64,000 nt of DNA, taken from NCBI RefSeq assembly GCF_001610975.1, contig NZ_CP013342.1, forward strand, positions 3,904,640 through 3,968,639. Direction: 5' to 3'. Source of the DNA: Sphingopyxis terrae subsp. terrae NBRC 15098. Lineage in GTDB: Bacteria; Pseudomonadota; Alphaproteobacteria; Sphingomonadales; Sphingomonadaceae. Position numbers and translations under genes: made by a program. Numbering within the stretch: the stretch's first letter is position 1; each line of letters opens with the position of its first letter. The notes below the pieces were generated by a model. That model did no database searches. It was not told where the DNA came from and saw nothing but the letters and a program-made list of their open reading frames with translations. This document shows positions 38,174-47,970 of the stretch, piece after piece.

Positions 38174-38990
38174 GGCCGCCCGGCGGCTGCTTGCCGCCTG
38201 CCTCTCGCTCACCGCCGTTGCGCCCGCGCTCAGTGCTCCGGCACACGGGCAGGAACCGCCGCTGGTCACGACCAGCGACAGCCAGGACAGCTTCTACTGC
38301 GAGGAGCGACGCCTTGGGTACTGGTTCTATTGCGCCAAGCCCAAGCCGCCCGAAGTGCAGGAGGAGACATCCGAGCCTGCTCCGAGTGCGACGAGCCAGC
38401 TCGATGCCATCACGGCAAATCTGCGCGAACTGAAAGCCAAGGCGATCCTAGAGCCAACGCCGGCCAATGTGACAGCCTATATCCGCTTCCAGCGCGCCCA
38501 GCTCGACCGGGCATCGCTGTTCAGCGATGTATGGCAGCGGGCAATCTGGCAGGATCCTGACCTCGACTATACGCTCCAGCGGCCGGTCTCGACGCTCGGC
38601 AAGCGCCAGTGGCAGGACTCGCGCAATGCCGAGCGCAATGCGGTGATGGCGCAGCTCTCTGAACGCTACGGGCTGTTCTACTTCTTCGCCCAGAGCTGCG
38701 GCGCCTGCGAAGTCATGTCGCCGATCGTCCAGAGCGTCGCTTCGACCTGGCACATCACGGTGCGCGCGATTTCGACCGACGGCGGTCCCTCACGCCATTT
38801 CCCGAACTACACGGTCGAGACCAACCAGCGCAGCCGTATGGGGCTCGAGCCCAAGGTCACGCCGGCGGTGGTGCTCTGGGATGCCGCCAAGGGCCAGCCC
38901 ATCCCGATCGGCTACGGCGTGATGAGTGCCGACGAGCTTCAGGACCGCATTTACCTCCTCACATCGAAGGAAGCCGGACGTGACTACTAG
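38154..38990 (+). CDS. traF: TraF, F-type pilus assembly thioredoxin-like protein
   Basis: A 278-residue periplasmic protein. A signal-like N-terminus is followed by FYCEERRLGYWFYC, a helical linker, and a thioredoxin fold (GLFYFFAQSCGACEVMSPIV; KVTPAVVLWD). Unlike F TraF, which lacks a redox motif, this one keeps CGAC, as in TrbB-type members. The ATG sits inside the end of traN. Confidence 0.92.
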   Translation: MPAPANKAARRLLAACLSLTAVAPALSAPAHGQEPPLVTTSDSQDSFYCEERRLGYWFYCAKPKPPEVQEETSEPAPSATSQLDAITANLRELKAKAILEPTPANVTAYIRFQRAQLDRASLFSDVWQRAIWQDPDLDYTLQRPVSTLGKRQWQDSRNAERNAVMAQLSERYGLFYFFAQSCGACEVMSPIVQSVASTWHITVRAISTDGGPSRHFPNYTVETNQRSRMGLEPKVTPAVVLWDAAKGQPIPIGYGVMSADELQDRIYLLTSKEAGRDY

Positions 38991-40416
38991 GATGAAACGT
39001 GCCGTCGCCGCGATCCTCGCGGCTACCATCCCCCTTACCAGCGCATCGGCCGATGTCGGCAGTTCGATGGACTCGTTCCTCAACGATGTTGGCGGCGCCG
39101 CCAACGTCAATGGGCCGACCGCGTTCGAGGGTCAGTCGGCAGGCTATTACAGCCTCGGCAACGTCTGGACGCGCTTCCCGCAGAAGACGACCAACATCGC
39201 CAATCTGCAACTGCCGCGCGCCCGGGCGGGCTGCGGCGGCATCGACATCTTTGCCGGATCCTTCAGCTTCATCAACGCGAGTGAGATCGTCGCGATGCTG
39301 AAGGCTGTCGCCAACAATGCGGTGGGCTTCGCTTTCAGCCTGGCGATCGACACGGTCTGCCCGGAATGCTCGAAGATCATGCAGGAGTTCAGCCAGAAGG
39401 CTCAGCTCATGAACAACCTCAACATCAACTCCTGCGAAATGGCGCAGGGGCTGGTGGGCGGCATCTGGCCCAAGGGCGATCTGGCCGACAAGGCGATCTG
39501 CGAGGCGATCGGCAATTCGGAGGGCATCTTCACCGACTATGCAGCCGCCAAGCACGGGTGCGGCACCAAAGGCCAGCGGTCGAGTACGACAGCGCAGGGC
39601 TCGGGCAAATATGACGACGTAAATCCCGCCGTGGCGAGAAACTACACCTGGACGATCCTCAAGAAGTCCGCGTTCTTCTCGCCGAATGGCACATTTGATG
39701 AGGAACTCGCCGAATATGCAATGACGCTGCTGGGCACGATTATCTACGTCCCGCCCAAGGATGACGAGCCGGGCAAGTTCGTGCCGATCGTCGGGGAAGC
39801 GTCCTCAACGCTGGTCACCTCACTGCTCGATGGGACGAGCAACGGAAACGTCCTGATCTTCGACTGCGACGAGCCGGACAAGTGCCTCGATCCCGGCTTC
39901 AAGTCGCTCAGCCTTCCCGCATCGAAGGCGCTGCGCCCGCGCGTTGCGGCCCTGATTGCCGGTATGATCCAGGCAATCCATGACGACACCGCGATCACCG
40001 ACGCTCAAAAGGAGTTGCTCCAAGTCGCTTCGATCCCGCTTTACAAGATCCTGACGGTCCAGGCGGCCTATGGCCGCGGTATGCCGACCGACGATCGCGA
40101 GACGCTGGCGGAGATTGCCAGCGTCGACCTGCTGTTCGCAGTCCTCGACCGGATCGTCAGCGAGGCGGGCCGCTCGATGTCGAGCTTCATCGGCGCGGAC
40201 GAAGCCAAGATCGCGATGTGGCAGGGCCAGGTGAATGTCGTCCGGCAGGCGCTCGCCGACAGGCAGGCGAACACGCATCTGAAGGTCAACGCCATCATGC
40301 AGATCATCGAGAAAACCGCGTTCATCGAGAACGTGCTCGCCGCATCGATGTCGCCCGGCATGGCCGCCTCGCTCGACTGGTCGCGCGGCGTGCAGTCGCG
40401 CGCCCTTACCCACTGA
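38980..40416 (+). CDS. traH: TraH, F-type conjugation protein
   Basis: A 478-residue protein with signal peptide (AAILAATIPLTSASA) and TraH blocks (GCGGIDIFAGSFSFINASE; IDTVCPECSKIMQEFSQKAQ; NNLNINSCEMAQGLVGG). A GTG with AAGGA upstream overlaps the traF stop. The ATG four codons later is an alternative start. It forms a pilus assembly complex with TraF, TraU and TraW. Confidence 0.92.
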   Translation: MTTRMKRAVAAILAATIPLTSASADVGSSMDSFLNDVGGAANVNGPTAFEGQSAGYYSLGNVWTRFPQKTTNIANLQLPRARAGCGGIDIFAGSFSFINASEIVAMLKAVANNAVGFAFSLAIDTVCPECSKIMQEFSQKAQLMNNLNINSCEMAQGLVGGIWPKGDLADKAICEAIGNSEGIFTDYAAAKHGCGTKGQRSSTTAQGSGKYDDVNPAVARNYTWTILKKSAFFSPNGTFDEELAEYAMTLLGTIIYVPPKDDEPGKFVPIVGEASSTLVTSLLDGTSNGNVLIFDCDEPDKCLDPGFKSLSLPASKALRPRVAALIAGMIQAIHDDTAITDAQKELLQVASIPLYKILTVQAAYGRGMPTDDRETLAEIASVDLLFAVLDRIVSEAGRSMSSFIGADEAKIAMWQGQVNVVRQALADRQANTHLKVNAIMQIIEKTAFIENVLAASMSPGMAASLDWSRGVQSRALTH

Positions 40417-40455
40417 TCCCCTTCAGCGCGCCGAAAGCGGCGGGAGCCCAGCATC

Positions 40456-43158
40456 ATGGTCGAGATTTTCACGGTTGGCGGCGGCGACTACCTGGTCAAT
40501 GTCTTTCAGGCGGTCGCCGCCTGGACGGGCAATGGGGGCTACAAGAGCCTTCTGCAGGTCGTCATGGTCATGGGGCTCGGCCTCTCCGCAATTACGTTGG
40601 CCTTCAATCAGGACTGGCGGGCCTGGATCAACTGGTTCCTTGGTGCGACACTGATCTATTCGTGCCTGATGGTGCCGCGGCTCGACGTCCATGTGACCGA
40701 CCGGCTTAACCCCAGTCTCGCCCCTGCCAATGTCAGCAATGTGCCGCTGGGGCTTGCACTGATGGCGAGCTTCACGAGCCAGGTCGGCGACTATCTGACT
40801 GGCTCTGCCGAGGTGGTGTTCGGGCTGCCGGGCGATCTCAACTACTCGAAGAATGGCATGATCTACGGCGCGCGGCTCTACGATGCCACGCGGTCCTTGC
40901 GTATTTCCGACCCGGAATTTGCCGCCAATCTCGACGAGCATTTCCGGCAATGCGTGTTCTACGACGTGCTGCTTGGCCGATATTCGATGAAGGAGCTCGC
41001 CGAGACCAGCGACATCTGGACGACCATCGCGCCCGGCAGTCAGGCGCGGGCCCAGCGCTTCCTGACCCGCGACACCGGGACCGGTCAGGTGACTTCGAAT
41101 ATCATCACCTGCCGCGAAGCCTATGATGCGCTGAACGGGCAGTGGGCCGGACTGATCGACGGCATGGGGACGGTCTTCGGACGCCAGCTCTATCCCAACC
41201 AGACCGCCGCCCTCGCCAAGGCCAAGCTTTTTGCTGACCTGCCGGTGGCTTACCAGTACCTCACCGGTGTCTCCGCCAATGCGACCGAGATCTTTAAGCA
41301 GACGCTGACGATAAACGCGATGAGCCAGGCCATGCATTCGATGGCGGCAACGAGCGGCGCAGGCAACGTCGACGTCTACGCCCAGACGCGCGCCGATATC
41401 CAGACCGAGCGGACCTATGGCTCAATTGCCAGCAACGCGATGAAGTGGGTGCCGCTTCTCAATGTCGTGCTGACCGTGCTTTTCTATGCCCTGTTTCCGG
41501 TCCTCTTCCCGCTGTTCCTGTTGCCTAAGACCGGTCCGCTGGCACTCAAAGGCTATGTGACAGGTTTCTTCTACCTGGCGGCATGGGGACCGCTGTTCGT
41601 GATCCTGCACATGATGCTGATGTACAAAGGCGCCGCGGACATGAGCGCGGTTGCCGGTGGCAATGGTCTCAGTCTTGCAAGCTTCACCGGCATGGCGGAT
41701 GTGAACAGCGATATCGGGCTGCTCGCAGGCTATCTCATCGCGTCGGTGCCGTTTCTGGCAGGCGGCGTTGCCAAGGGCGCCATGGCGATTTCGCATCATG
41801 CGACCAGCTACCTCAATCCGAGCCAGAACGCGGCCGAGGAAGCGGCGCGCGAGGCGAGCACGGGCAACGTCTCGCTGGGCAATACCAGCTTCGAGAATTC
41901 GAGCGTTCTGACGCGCCAGTTCGCACAAGGGACAATCGCGCCAAGCTTCACCTATGGCGCGGCGCAGACCCGGACATTCAGCGATACGGGCTCGATGACG
42001 ACGAGTTTCCCTGAAGCCAGCTACGACCAGCTTCCCAATTCGAGCTATCCCTTCACGCCCAGCCTCGGGCAGGAGTTCACCTCGCGCCTCTCGACGATGG
42101 CATCGCAGGCCCGCTCGAACAGCGAGAGCTATGCGAACATTGCGACGGAATCGACCACCAGCGCCGTCACGAAATTCCGCGAGCTGCGCAGCCAATTCAG
42201 TCGCGGATCGGCTTTCGAGAGCGCGACCGGCACATCGAACTCTGACAGCATCCAGACCGCCTTCAACGAGGTCGACCAAGCATCCACCAACCTACAGCGT
42301 CAGTTCGGCCTCTCACGAAGGGCTGCTGACGACATTTCGACCGCATGGTTCCTTGGGGGCGAAGCAGGCGCTAAAGCTGGTGTCACGAACGGTGTGGCGT
42401 CTGCCAGTGTCGGATTGAAAGGAGGCGGCACCCGCACCTGGACCGACAGTGATATCGGCATCGCATCCGAGGATCGCTCACGCATTTTCGGTAGCCTTGC
42501 ACAGATGTCGGACAGTCGGAACTGGTCGAGCACACGCGATGGATTTGTGCGTAGCGTCAGCAGCTCGTCGAGTTCCTCGATTTCGTCGACCGCGAGCGGC
42601 ATGAACGCTTCGCTAACCGAGGCCCAGAGTTACAGCCGTGAAGCACGGCGGGCTGAGGAACTGGCGAACCGCCTCGAAAGCCAGGCATCGTTCTTCGAAG
42701 GTAACAGCGCCGCAGGCAGCCTAAACCTGTCACAGGCCTTCCGCGAATGGGGCTTGGTCGAAATTGAACGCAATCGCGACTTCTACGGCAATGTCCGCTT
42801 TGACGACCTGACATTCCAGCTCAGCCCGGAGGGCCAGGCGCTGCAGGGCAAATTCATCGAAAGCTACGCGGAACAGCTGCGCGACGGAATCGAGGACAGG
42901 CTCGTACTGACGCCAGGACCGCCAATCTCGCGCCCTTCGGTCACAGGACCGGGATCTGTCCGAGGTCGTGCCCAAAACGGTGGAGGGGTCTCTGGAAACG
43001 TGCCGCAGGTGGACCCGGGCGTCATTCACGATGAAGTGCTGCGCGCGCAGGATGCCGGTCGCGAACGCATCCGCGGTTCCAGAGGCCGTCTGGATGCAGT
43101 TACCAAAGGTGCACAGGGTGCGAGCGCGGAGTCTGCCGACGAGGTAAAGGAGTGGTGA
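40456..43158 (+). CDS. traG: TraG, mating-pair stabilisation/pilus protein
   Basis: A 900-residue protein. The N-terminal half carries several membrane segments (LLQVVMVMGLGLSAITLAF; VVLTVLFYALFPVLFPLFLL; FLAAWGPLFVIL-like) and VGGGDYLVNVFQAVAAWTG at the start, typical of TraG. The C-terminal ~450 residues are a long Ser/Ala-rich periplasmic, mainly helical domain (SREARRAEELANRLESQASF). It ends the mating operon and is convergent with the minus-strand BREX unit at only nine bases; no terminator hairpin is evident in between. Confidence 0.92.
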   Translation: MVEIFTVGGGDYLVNVFQAVAAWTGNGGYKSLLQVVMVMGLGLSAITLAFNQDWRAWINWFLGATLIYSCLMVPRLDVHVTDRLNPSLAPANVSNVPLGLALMASFTSQVGDYLTGSAEVVFGLPGDLNYSKNGMIYGARLYDATRSLRISDPEFAANLDEHFRQCVFYDVLLGRYSMKELAETSDIWTTIAPGSQARAQRFLTRDTGTGQVTSNIITCREAYDALNGQWAGLIDGMGTVFGRQLYPNQTAALAKAKLFADLPVAYQYLTGVSANATEIFKQTLTINAMSQAMHSMAATSGAGNVDVYAQTRADIQTERTYGSIASNAMKWVPLLNVVLTVLFYALFPVLFPLFLLPKTGPLALKGYVTGFFYLAAWGPLFVILHMMLMYKGAADMSAVAGGNGLSLASFTGMADVNSDIGLLAGYLIASVPFLAGGVAKGAMAISHHATSYLNPSQNAAEEAAREASTGNVSLGNTSFENSSVLTRQFAQGTIAPSFTYGAAQTRTFSDTGSMTTSFPEASYDQLPNSSYPFTPSLGQEFTSRLSTMASQARSNSESYANIATESTTSAVTKFRELRSQFSRGSAFESATGTSNSDSIQTAFNEVDQASTNLQRQFGLSRRAADDISTAWFLGGEAGAKAGVTNGVASASVGLKGGGTRTWTDSDIGIASEDRSRIFGSLAQMSDSRNWSSTRDGFVRSVSSSSSSSISSTASGMNASLTEAQSYSREARRAEELANRLESQASFFEGNSAAGSLNLSQAFREWGLVEIERNRDFYGNVRFDDLTFQLSPEGQALQGKFIESYAEQLRDGIEDRLVLTPGPPISRPSVTGPGSVRGRAQNGGGVSGNVPQVDPGVIHDEVLRAQDAGRERIRGSRGRLDAVTKGAQGASAESADEVKEW

Positions 43159-43167
43159 TGGATGGGA

Positions 43168-43395
43168 TCACCAGAGTCCGGCTGATGCTCCAGCCAAGTA
43201 TGCAAAACCTGCGGCAATAATCAGCAGGACTACGATCGTAAGCTTCCGCCCCCAAGGATCAGCCCAAGACTTCTTGATCCGATATTCCATGAGCCGATTA
43301 TCGCGGATCGCTTCGCTTACTTCCGCAAAACCAGACCAAGGCGATGCAGGATCACCTCCATCCAAGTTAGAATGTTCTGTTTTTTTCGTGCCCAT
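43168..43395 (-). CDS. Small membrane protein at the tail of the BREX operon
   Basis: A 75-residue protein: a hydrophilic N-terminus, then a basic stretch (MEYRIKKSWADPWGRK) and one C-terminal membrane helix (LTIVVLLIIAAGFAYLAGAS). No family recognised. The ATG is 57 bases after the helicase stop on the same strand; a TTG further upstream would nearly abut it. It may be the last gene of the BREX transcript, or a leftover backbone gene next to traG. Coding status is likely but unproven. Confidence 0.55.
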   Translation of the reverse strand: MGTKKTEHSNLDGGDPASPWSGFAEVSEAIRDNRLMEYRIKKSWADPWGRKLTIVVLLIIAAGFAYLAGASAGLW

Positions 43396-43452
43396 GGCTT
43401 TGCATTCCAATTCCGGAAGGCGGATTATTCGAGAACATAGCAGGATCAAATG

Positions 43453-45249
43453 TCAGTTTACAAGCGACGAAAACGTGAAGGGATGAGCATATTTCCCGGC
43501 CGTTTGGAAAGATTTGCTCGCGATCTTATGGAGCAGGCCCAACGCCGGGTTCTCGAGATCATCCCTGACGAAGGGCACGACGACGTGTGCTTTTGCCCGT
43601 GAAATCGCGACATTGATAAGCCGTTCGCCATCGCGGCCTTTCAGGAAACTTGCCGTTCCATCGACGGGATCGAATATCACAAGAGTCCGCTCGCTTCCTT
43701 GAGCTCGGTGAACAGTGCTGACGGAAATCTCTGGGTGCCTGCGCCTGAGAAAATTTCTGATCAGTGTTCGTTGAGCCCTGAAGGGGGTCAGAACCAGGAT
43801 GTCATGTGGATCGACGTAAGATCCCGCGAGATTATCGACAATGGTCTCAATGAGCTTCGCGGATTGGAAGCGAATAAAGCCACCATAGTTCTGAGAATAT
43901 GTCGCCGGCTCGGAGACTTGATCAAAACACACGCGCGGGATCTCGCGTCCATCGACAAAGAAGGGGCTGCGCTGGATCTTCCATTCGGGATCAGCCAAGG
44001 CCTTCCGACAAACCTTGAGCTCGCCGTTGTAAAATGTCGTGCTAACGGCCTGACAAATTCCGACGGCCATGCGCGATTGCTCGTTCAGCATTGTCGTTGG
44101 TGTATGGGCGAACAAATCGAATGCCGTCCTGCCAAGCAACGCCTTTTCGCGCGGTCCAGCACATTGAACGATCGGCGAGAGCTGGCAAGGATCTCCAGCG
44201 AAGATCGTCTGTTGTCCCATCGCCGGGACCATGAGTGCGGCAGGTCCAATCACCTGGCTTGCCTCGTCACAGATCACAAAATGCCACGGACCGGCTTCGC
44301 GCAGTGTCTCGTGCCAGGTTATCGAAGAGGAAACAGTTGTCGCGACGAGCCTAGATTCCGACGCCACTGCCGAGATGTCTGCTCCCAGTTCCTTTCTGAG
44401 AGCACTTAGCTTGTCCTTCCATCTGATATGCTCGCCGACTTTGCTTTTGGATGGTTCGGATGCCTCGAGCAGCAGGAATTCCGCGCCCTTTTCGGCAATG
44501 CCGGGAGCAAGCAAATGCGGCCGATCCACAAACTTCCTGGGATCAAAATAGGCGCCAACGCGCTTCGCCTTCTTCGCAATCTCTGCCTTGTCCGTCCGCC
44601 GGAGCCAGTCATCGATGGAAACCAGCGCCGTGTCTACGGCGACATTCGTCGGCCCCAACAGGAGTATGCGAGATTTTGGAAATCGTTTGAGCAGGTAGGC
44701 TCCCAACGCGCCGATCGTATAGGTTTTGCCAGTCCCTGGCGGCCCTATGATGATCGAACAGCGAAAGGCAGAGCTTTGGACCGCTTTTACCTGCCGTTCC
44801 CGAAGGTCGGCAAAGAGATCACCGAGCGGGAGAATTGGCTGGAGCGGTTCTGTCTCTTCCTTGGTCTGGCGCAGTCGTTTGGCTGCAAGCGCACCCATTT
44901 CTCCGGCCCACATGTCGATCAGAGGCCCCAAGAAATCGCCGGGGAACAGCCATACTTGGCTCCCAACTGGCGGCATGCCGCCGGCAGCGACCTGAATGAC
45001 GATCCTATCGTTATCGCTATCGACAAGCTTGATTAGGCCTCCTGCTTCAAGCTCTTCGCCCCACTTGGCCCGGACGCCTTCTAGGGCTTCATCGATGACA
45101 ACCCGGCGCTGGCCCTTGACCGAGCGCACGACCAAAACAAGGTAACCGTCTTCCCAGTCCGCAGACTTTACTTCGACCCGCCCCCCTTTTTGAACGAAGC
45201 TTCGCTCTGCTTCCAACGCCCCTTGGATTGCAGCACGAGTAATCGCCAT
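43453..45249 (-). CDS. SF1 (UPF1/DNA2-like) helicase, BREX-associated
   Basis: A 598-residue superfamily 1B helicase. N-terminal ~150 residues look like a beta-barrel nucleic-acid-binding region. Then Walker A GPPGTGKT (169-176), motif II ICDEASQV, a VPAMGQQTIFAGDPCQLSPI motif III region, and C-terminal motifs IV-VI (ILVLTPFRAQRTLIRNFLRR; STVHRAQGSERTLVIFD; RLINVAISRAKAHVVV). It starts 11 bases after the brxA stop on the same strand, so it is probably co-transcribed with BREX. The canonical type 3 BREX gene set has only the SNF2-like BrxHII, so this is an additional helicase. It might unwind or process phage DNA. Confidence 0.9.
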   Translation of the reverse strand: MAITRAAIQGALEAERSFVQKGGRVEVKSADWEDGYLVLVVRSVKGQRRVVIDEALEGVRAKWGEELEAGGLIKLVDSDNDRIVIQVAAGGMPPVGSQVWLFPGDFLGPLIDMWAGEMGALAAKRLRQTKEETEPLQPILPLGDLFADLRERQVKAVQSSAFRCSIIIGPPGTGKTYTIGALGAYLLKRFPKSRILLLGPTNVAVDTALVSIDDWLRRTDKAEIAKKAKRVGAYFDPRKFVDRPHLLAPGIAEKGAEFLLLEASEPSKSKVGEHIRWKDKLSALRKELGADISAVASESRLVATTVSSSITWHETLREAGPWHFVICDEASQVIGPAALMVPAMGQQTIFAGDPCQLSPIVQCAGPREKALLGRTAFDLFAHTPTTMLNEQSRMAVGICQAVSTTFYNGELKVCRKALADPEWKIQRSPFFVDGREIPRVCFDQVSEPATYSQNYGGFIRFQSAKLIETIVDNLAGSYVDPHDILVLTPFRAQRTLIRNFLRRRHPEISVSTVHRAQGSERTLVIFDPVDGTASFLKGRDGERLINVAISRAKAHVVVPFVRDDLENPALGLLHKIASKSFQTAGKYAHPFTFSSLVN

Positions 45250-45260
45250 CGTTCAATGTC

Positions 45261-45980
45261 TCACGCGAGTTCAACGATGCGATTGCTGGCGCTGTCTACC
45301 CTGACAGCAAACCGTGCATCCTGGCTGAGGTTATAGGCCAGTCGATCGCTAAAGCTGAATGGGAAGAGCACGGGATTTGTGGCTACGGAGCTAGTCGGCA
45401 TTGCTCGACCAGCGTGGCGTAGCGCTGCCTCAACAAGCCAGAGTTCGAGGTCTGGCGTAAGCGTGATGGGCGCGCGCAGTGCCTTGATGTTCTTGCCCTT
45501 GTTCATGCGCTCGATGGCGCCCCAATCTGCCTGGGATTGGAGCACCATGTTCGTCATGCGGCGGGTGCCTTCGCGTTCGCCATAGCTCTCCGCCATCCGT
45601 CGATGAACTTCGGCGGACGTGCAATCTCCCTGCAGTCGAATAAGCCTGCCTACGATCTGCGCGACCGATCCAAAAAAGGGATACGTCGCAATCGCCATCC
45701 CCCAGGTCAGGGCGGCAACCGATGCCCTTGGGTCAGCGGCGTAAATGGCGGCGGCCCGATTACACAATTCTGCCAATTCAGGCCTGGGTTCCAACCAAAG
45801 CCTATTGAGGACCGTTCGCGTCTTTTTCTTGGCAGCAGCACCTGAGTGCGTCTCTTCGATCAGCTGTGTGAGTTCGTCTGGATCCGAAAGACCAGCGCGT
45901 ACGCGAAGTGCAGCGCGTGCCCAATCCGACTGAATAAAGCGATCGAAGCCGATCTGCGGAGCGCCCTCACTTTTCATCAT
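45261..45980 (-). CDS. brxA: BREX protein BrxA (DUF1819)
   Basis: A 239-residue all-helical protein with the DUF1819/BrxA pattern (ARAALRVRAGLSDPDELTQL; LNRLWLEPRPELAELCNRAA; LTWGMAIATYPFFGSVAQIV; LQSQADWGAIER). BrxA is a NusB-like DNA-binding component found in several BREX types. The start overlaps the end of pglZ by 14 bases. In type 3 BREX it follows pglZ, as here. Confidence 0.88.
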   Translation of the reverse strand: MMKSEGAPQIGFDRFIQSDWARAALRVRAGLSDPDELTQLIEETHSGAAAKKKTRTVLNRLWLEPRPELAELCNRAAAIYAADPRASVAALTWGMAIATYPFFGSVAQIVGRLIRLQGDCTSAEVHRRMAESYGEREGTRRMTNMVLQSQADWGAIERMNKGKNIKALRAPITLTPDLELWLVEAALRHAGRAMPTSSVATNPVLFPFSFSDRLAYNLSQDARFAVRVDSASNRIVELA

Positions 45981-47970
45981 TCAAACTCTTCGAACTGATG
46001 CGGATGAAGGGGACGATCAGTTCCTCGACCGACATCCCTCCATGCGCCACTATATGATCGCCTGCCCCAGTGAAGGCTCCCCTCCCCTTGGGATAAACAG
46101 GCAGGAAGTCAGTTGGCAGACCTGGAAGATCGAAGCGCTCAGTTTCGAGATTTTCCGGGACGGAGGCAGCAAGGTCATCGCTGCGATAAATCCTGACCCG
46201 CTCACCTCGAAGCTCCGAGAGAACGCCTTGGTTCAACCGCCCGATACCAACTGCATCGACGTTGCCGTGGTCGGACGTCAGATGGATCTCGAAACCTTGG
46301 TTGATCAGAAGCTCGATAAGCTGCTCGACAAAGCCGGTGTCGCACCAGTTCTCAATCTGGCTGGCGATACCGCGCTTCCCGAGCGTTGCACCATGGACAA
46401 TTTCGTCGACCATATCGACCACGATCCCTGCCACTTTGATGGCGGGATCAGCGACTAGCTGCTCAATAGCTGGGAGCTGATCGCGGTGCTTGATCCCCTT
46501 CTGATAAGCGATCTCATTCTTACGGAGGCCCGCCTCTTGCCAGAACTTTGCCCACAAGCTTGGCTCCTTCGACGTGGTATCGATCGAGCTGGCAAATTCA
46601 CGCGGCTTAAGCCCAGAAAAGACCGTTTGCCGGGAGACAGAAGTAAGGCTCGGTAGCCATGCGAAACAGGCCCCTTCCTCAATTTCGATCGTCGACATTC
46701 TCTCAGTCAAACGGCGGCGCAGTTGACACCACTGGTCGATTGACAGTCCATCGAAGAGCAAAAGCGCTTGGCGGGCACATCCCTTGCCGCGACGGTAGGT
46801 GAGATAGCGCGGCACATGGTGAAGCATCACAGGGCCATTTGCCGCCGCAAGCGATGGCAGGTCGGCAAAATGCCGCCGGAGCCAATTTTGTAGCCGGTCG
46901 TCGGCAGCATCTTGAGCTTGCCGCACATCCTGCGCGACCGCATCAGCGAGATCAGCAGGCAAGCCGAAGTACTGGTGGAGAAGTTCGCCCAACCGGCGCG
47001 CCAAGGCAAACCAGTCACGATGGGACGCATCCACGCTTGGGAGGCTCTCGGCGACATTGGTGGCATTTTCCGCCACAAATTGCGCTTGGCCGCTGGAATC
47101 CTTGGCAATCCCAACTCGAGCCCACGAGGGGAAATCTGCTGGCAATGATGCGCATTGAACTGGCGTGAGAGCGCCCTCGAGGAAGAGCGTATCTATGCCC
47201 ATCCGAATATCGGGATGGTCAAATGGAATGGCGAATTGGTCTTCTACAGATGACGTTCCCCCCTTCATCTCGGCAGAGGACGCACCAGCGATTGTCAGAT
47301 AATTACGCCAAGAACACTGTATTGCTCGCAGGGCATAGGCTCTATCTTCGAAGAGCCGCTTCACCGGCAACTGCGCAAAACTCGGCTTCGCTTTCAGTGT
47401 CGCAGCGATCCTGTCGGCAAGGGAAGCAGGCAGGACCTCCCCCCGCAGATGCAGCCGAAGCAATTCGCGCCAAAACGCCGACTCATCGTCAATGAGAATG
47501 GGCGCCATCTTAAAAACGTGCGTGAGAATGAAATCCTTGGTCGCGGCATCCCCGAGCACCTGCGATGCGTGTGCTTGGTGCGCTTCGAACAGTCGCTCGT
47601 AATTCTCAGGCCCGACATCACGAAGTGCCGGGTAGCTCAGCTTCTGAAAGATGTCGGCCAGTCCAAGACGGACGAAGCGTGCCTGCCGTTGGTAGTCCCA
47701 CGGCAATTGATCGCTACCATTGGAGGCCAAATGCAAGATCACAGCGTCAGCGGGAGCGCTCAGACCTTGATCCCAGGCAGAACGGAAGCGGTCTTCGTAT
47801 TCTGCTCGAAATGCTATCGAGTCTTCGAATGACAACAGTTCGAAACCGCGCTCCCTCAGCGCCTGCAAAACATGAGTATCGAGGAGCACCAAGTCTGGGT
47901 CGCAAGCTATCCAGAAGCGCGATAGCTCGCTAGGAAACTCGCGAACAATTCGGTCGATCCAGGCGCTCAT
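45967..47970 (-). CDS. pglZ: BREX alkaline-phosphatase-fold protein PglZ (type 3)
   Basis: A 667-residue PglZ. The C-terminal alkaline-phosphatase superfamily domain shows LLLFDGLSIDQW (about 404-414), the likely nucleophile region SLTSVSRQTVFSG (441-453), VVDMVDEIVHGATLG, TSDHGNVDAVG (565-575) and GDHIVAHGGMSVEELIVPFI near the end. PglZ is the one component common to all BREX types. Its start overlaps the brxHII stop by four bases. Confidence 0.92.
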   Translation of the reverse strand: MSAWIDRIVREFPSELSRFWIACDPDLVLLDTHVLQALRERGFELLSFEDSIAFRAEYEDRFRSAWDQGLSAPADAVILHLASNGSDQLPWDYQRQARFVRLGLADIFQKLSYPALRDVGPENYERLFEAHQAHASQVLGDAATKDFILTHVFKMAPILIDDESAFWRELLRLHLRGEVLPASLADRIAATLKAKPSFAQLPVKRLFEDRAYALRAIQCSWRNYLTIAGASSAEMKGGTSSVEDQFAIPFDHPDIRMGIDTLFLEGALTPVQCASLPADFPSWARVGIAKDSSGQAQFVAENATNVAESLPSVDASHRDWFALARRLGELLHQYFGLPADLADAVAQDVRQAQDAADDRLQNWLRRHFADLPSLAAANGPVMLHHVPRYLTYRRGKGCARQALLLFDGLSIDQWCQLRRRLTERMSTIEIEEGACFAWLPSLTSVSRQTVFSGLKPREFASSIDTTSKEPSLWAKFWQEAGLRKNEIAYQKGIKHRDQLPAIEQLVADPAIKVAGIVVDMVDEIVHGATLGKRGIASQIENWCDTGFVEQLIELLINQGFEIHLTSDHGNVDAVGIGRLNQGVLSELRGERVRIYRSDDLAASVPENLETERFDLPGLPTDFLPVYPKGRGAFTGAGDHIVAHGGMSVEELIVPFIRISSKSLNDEK

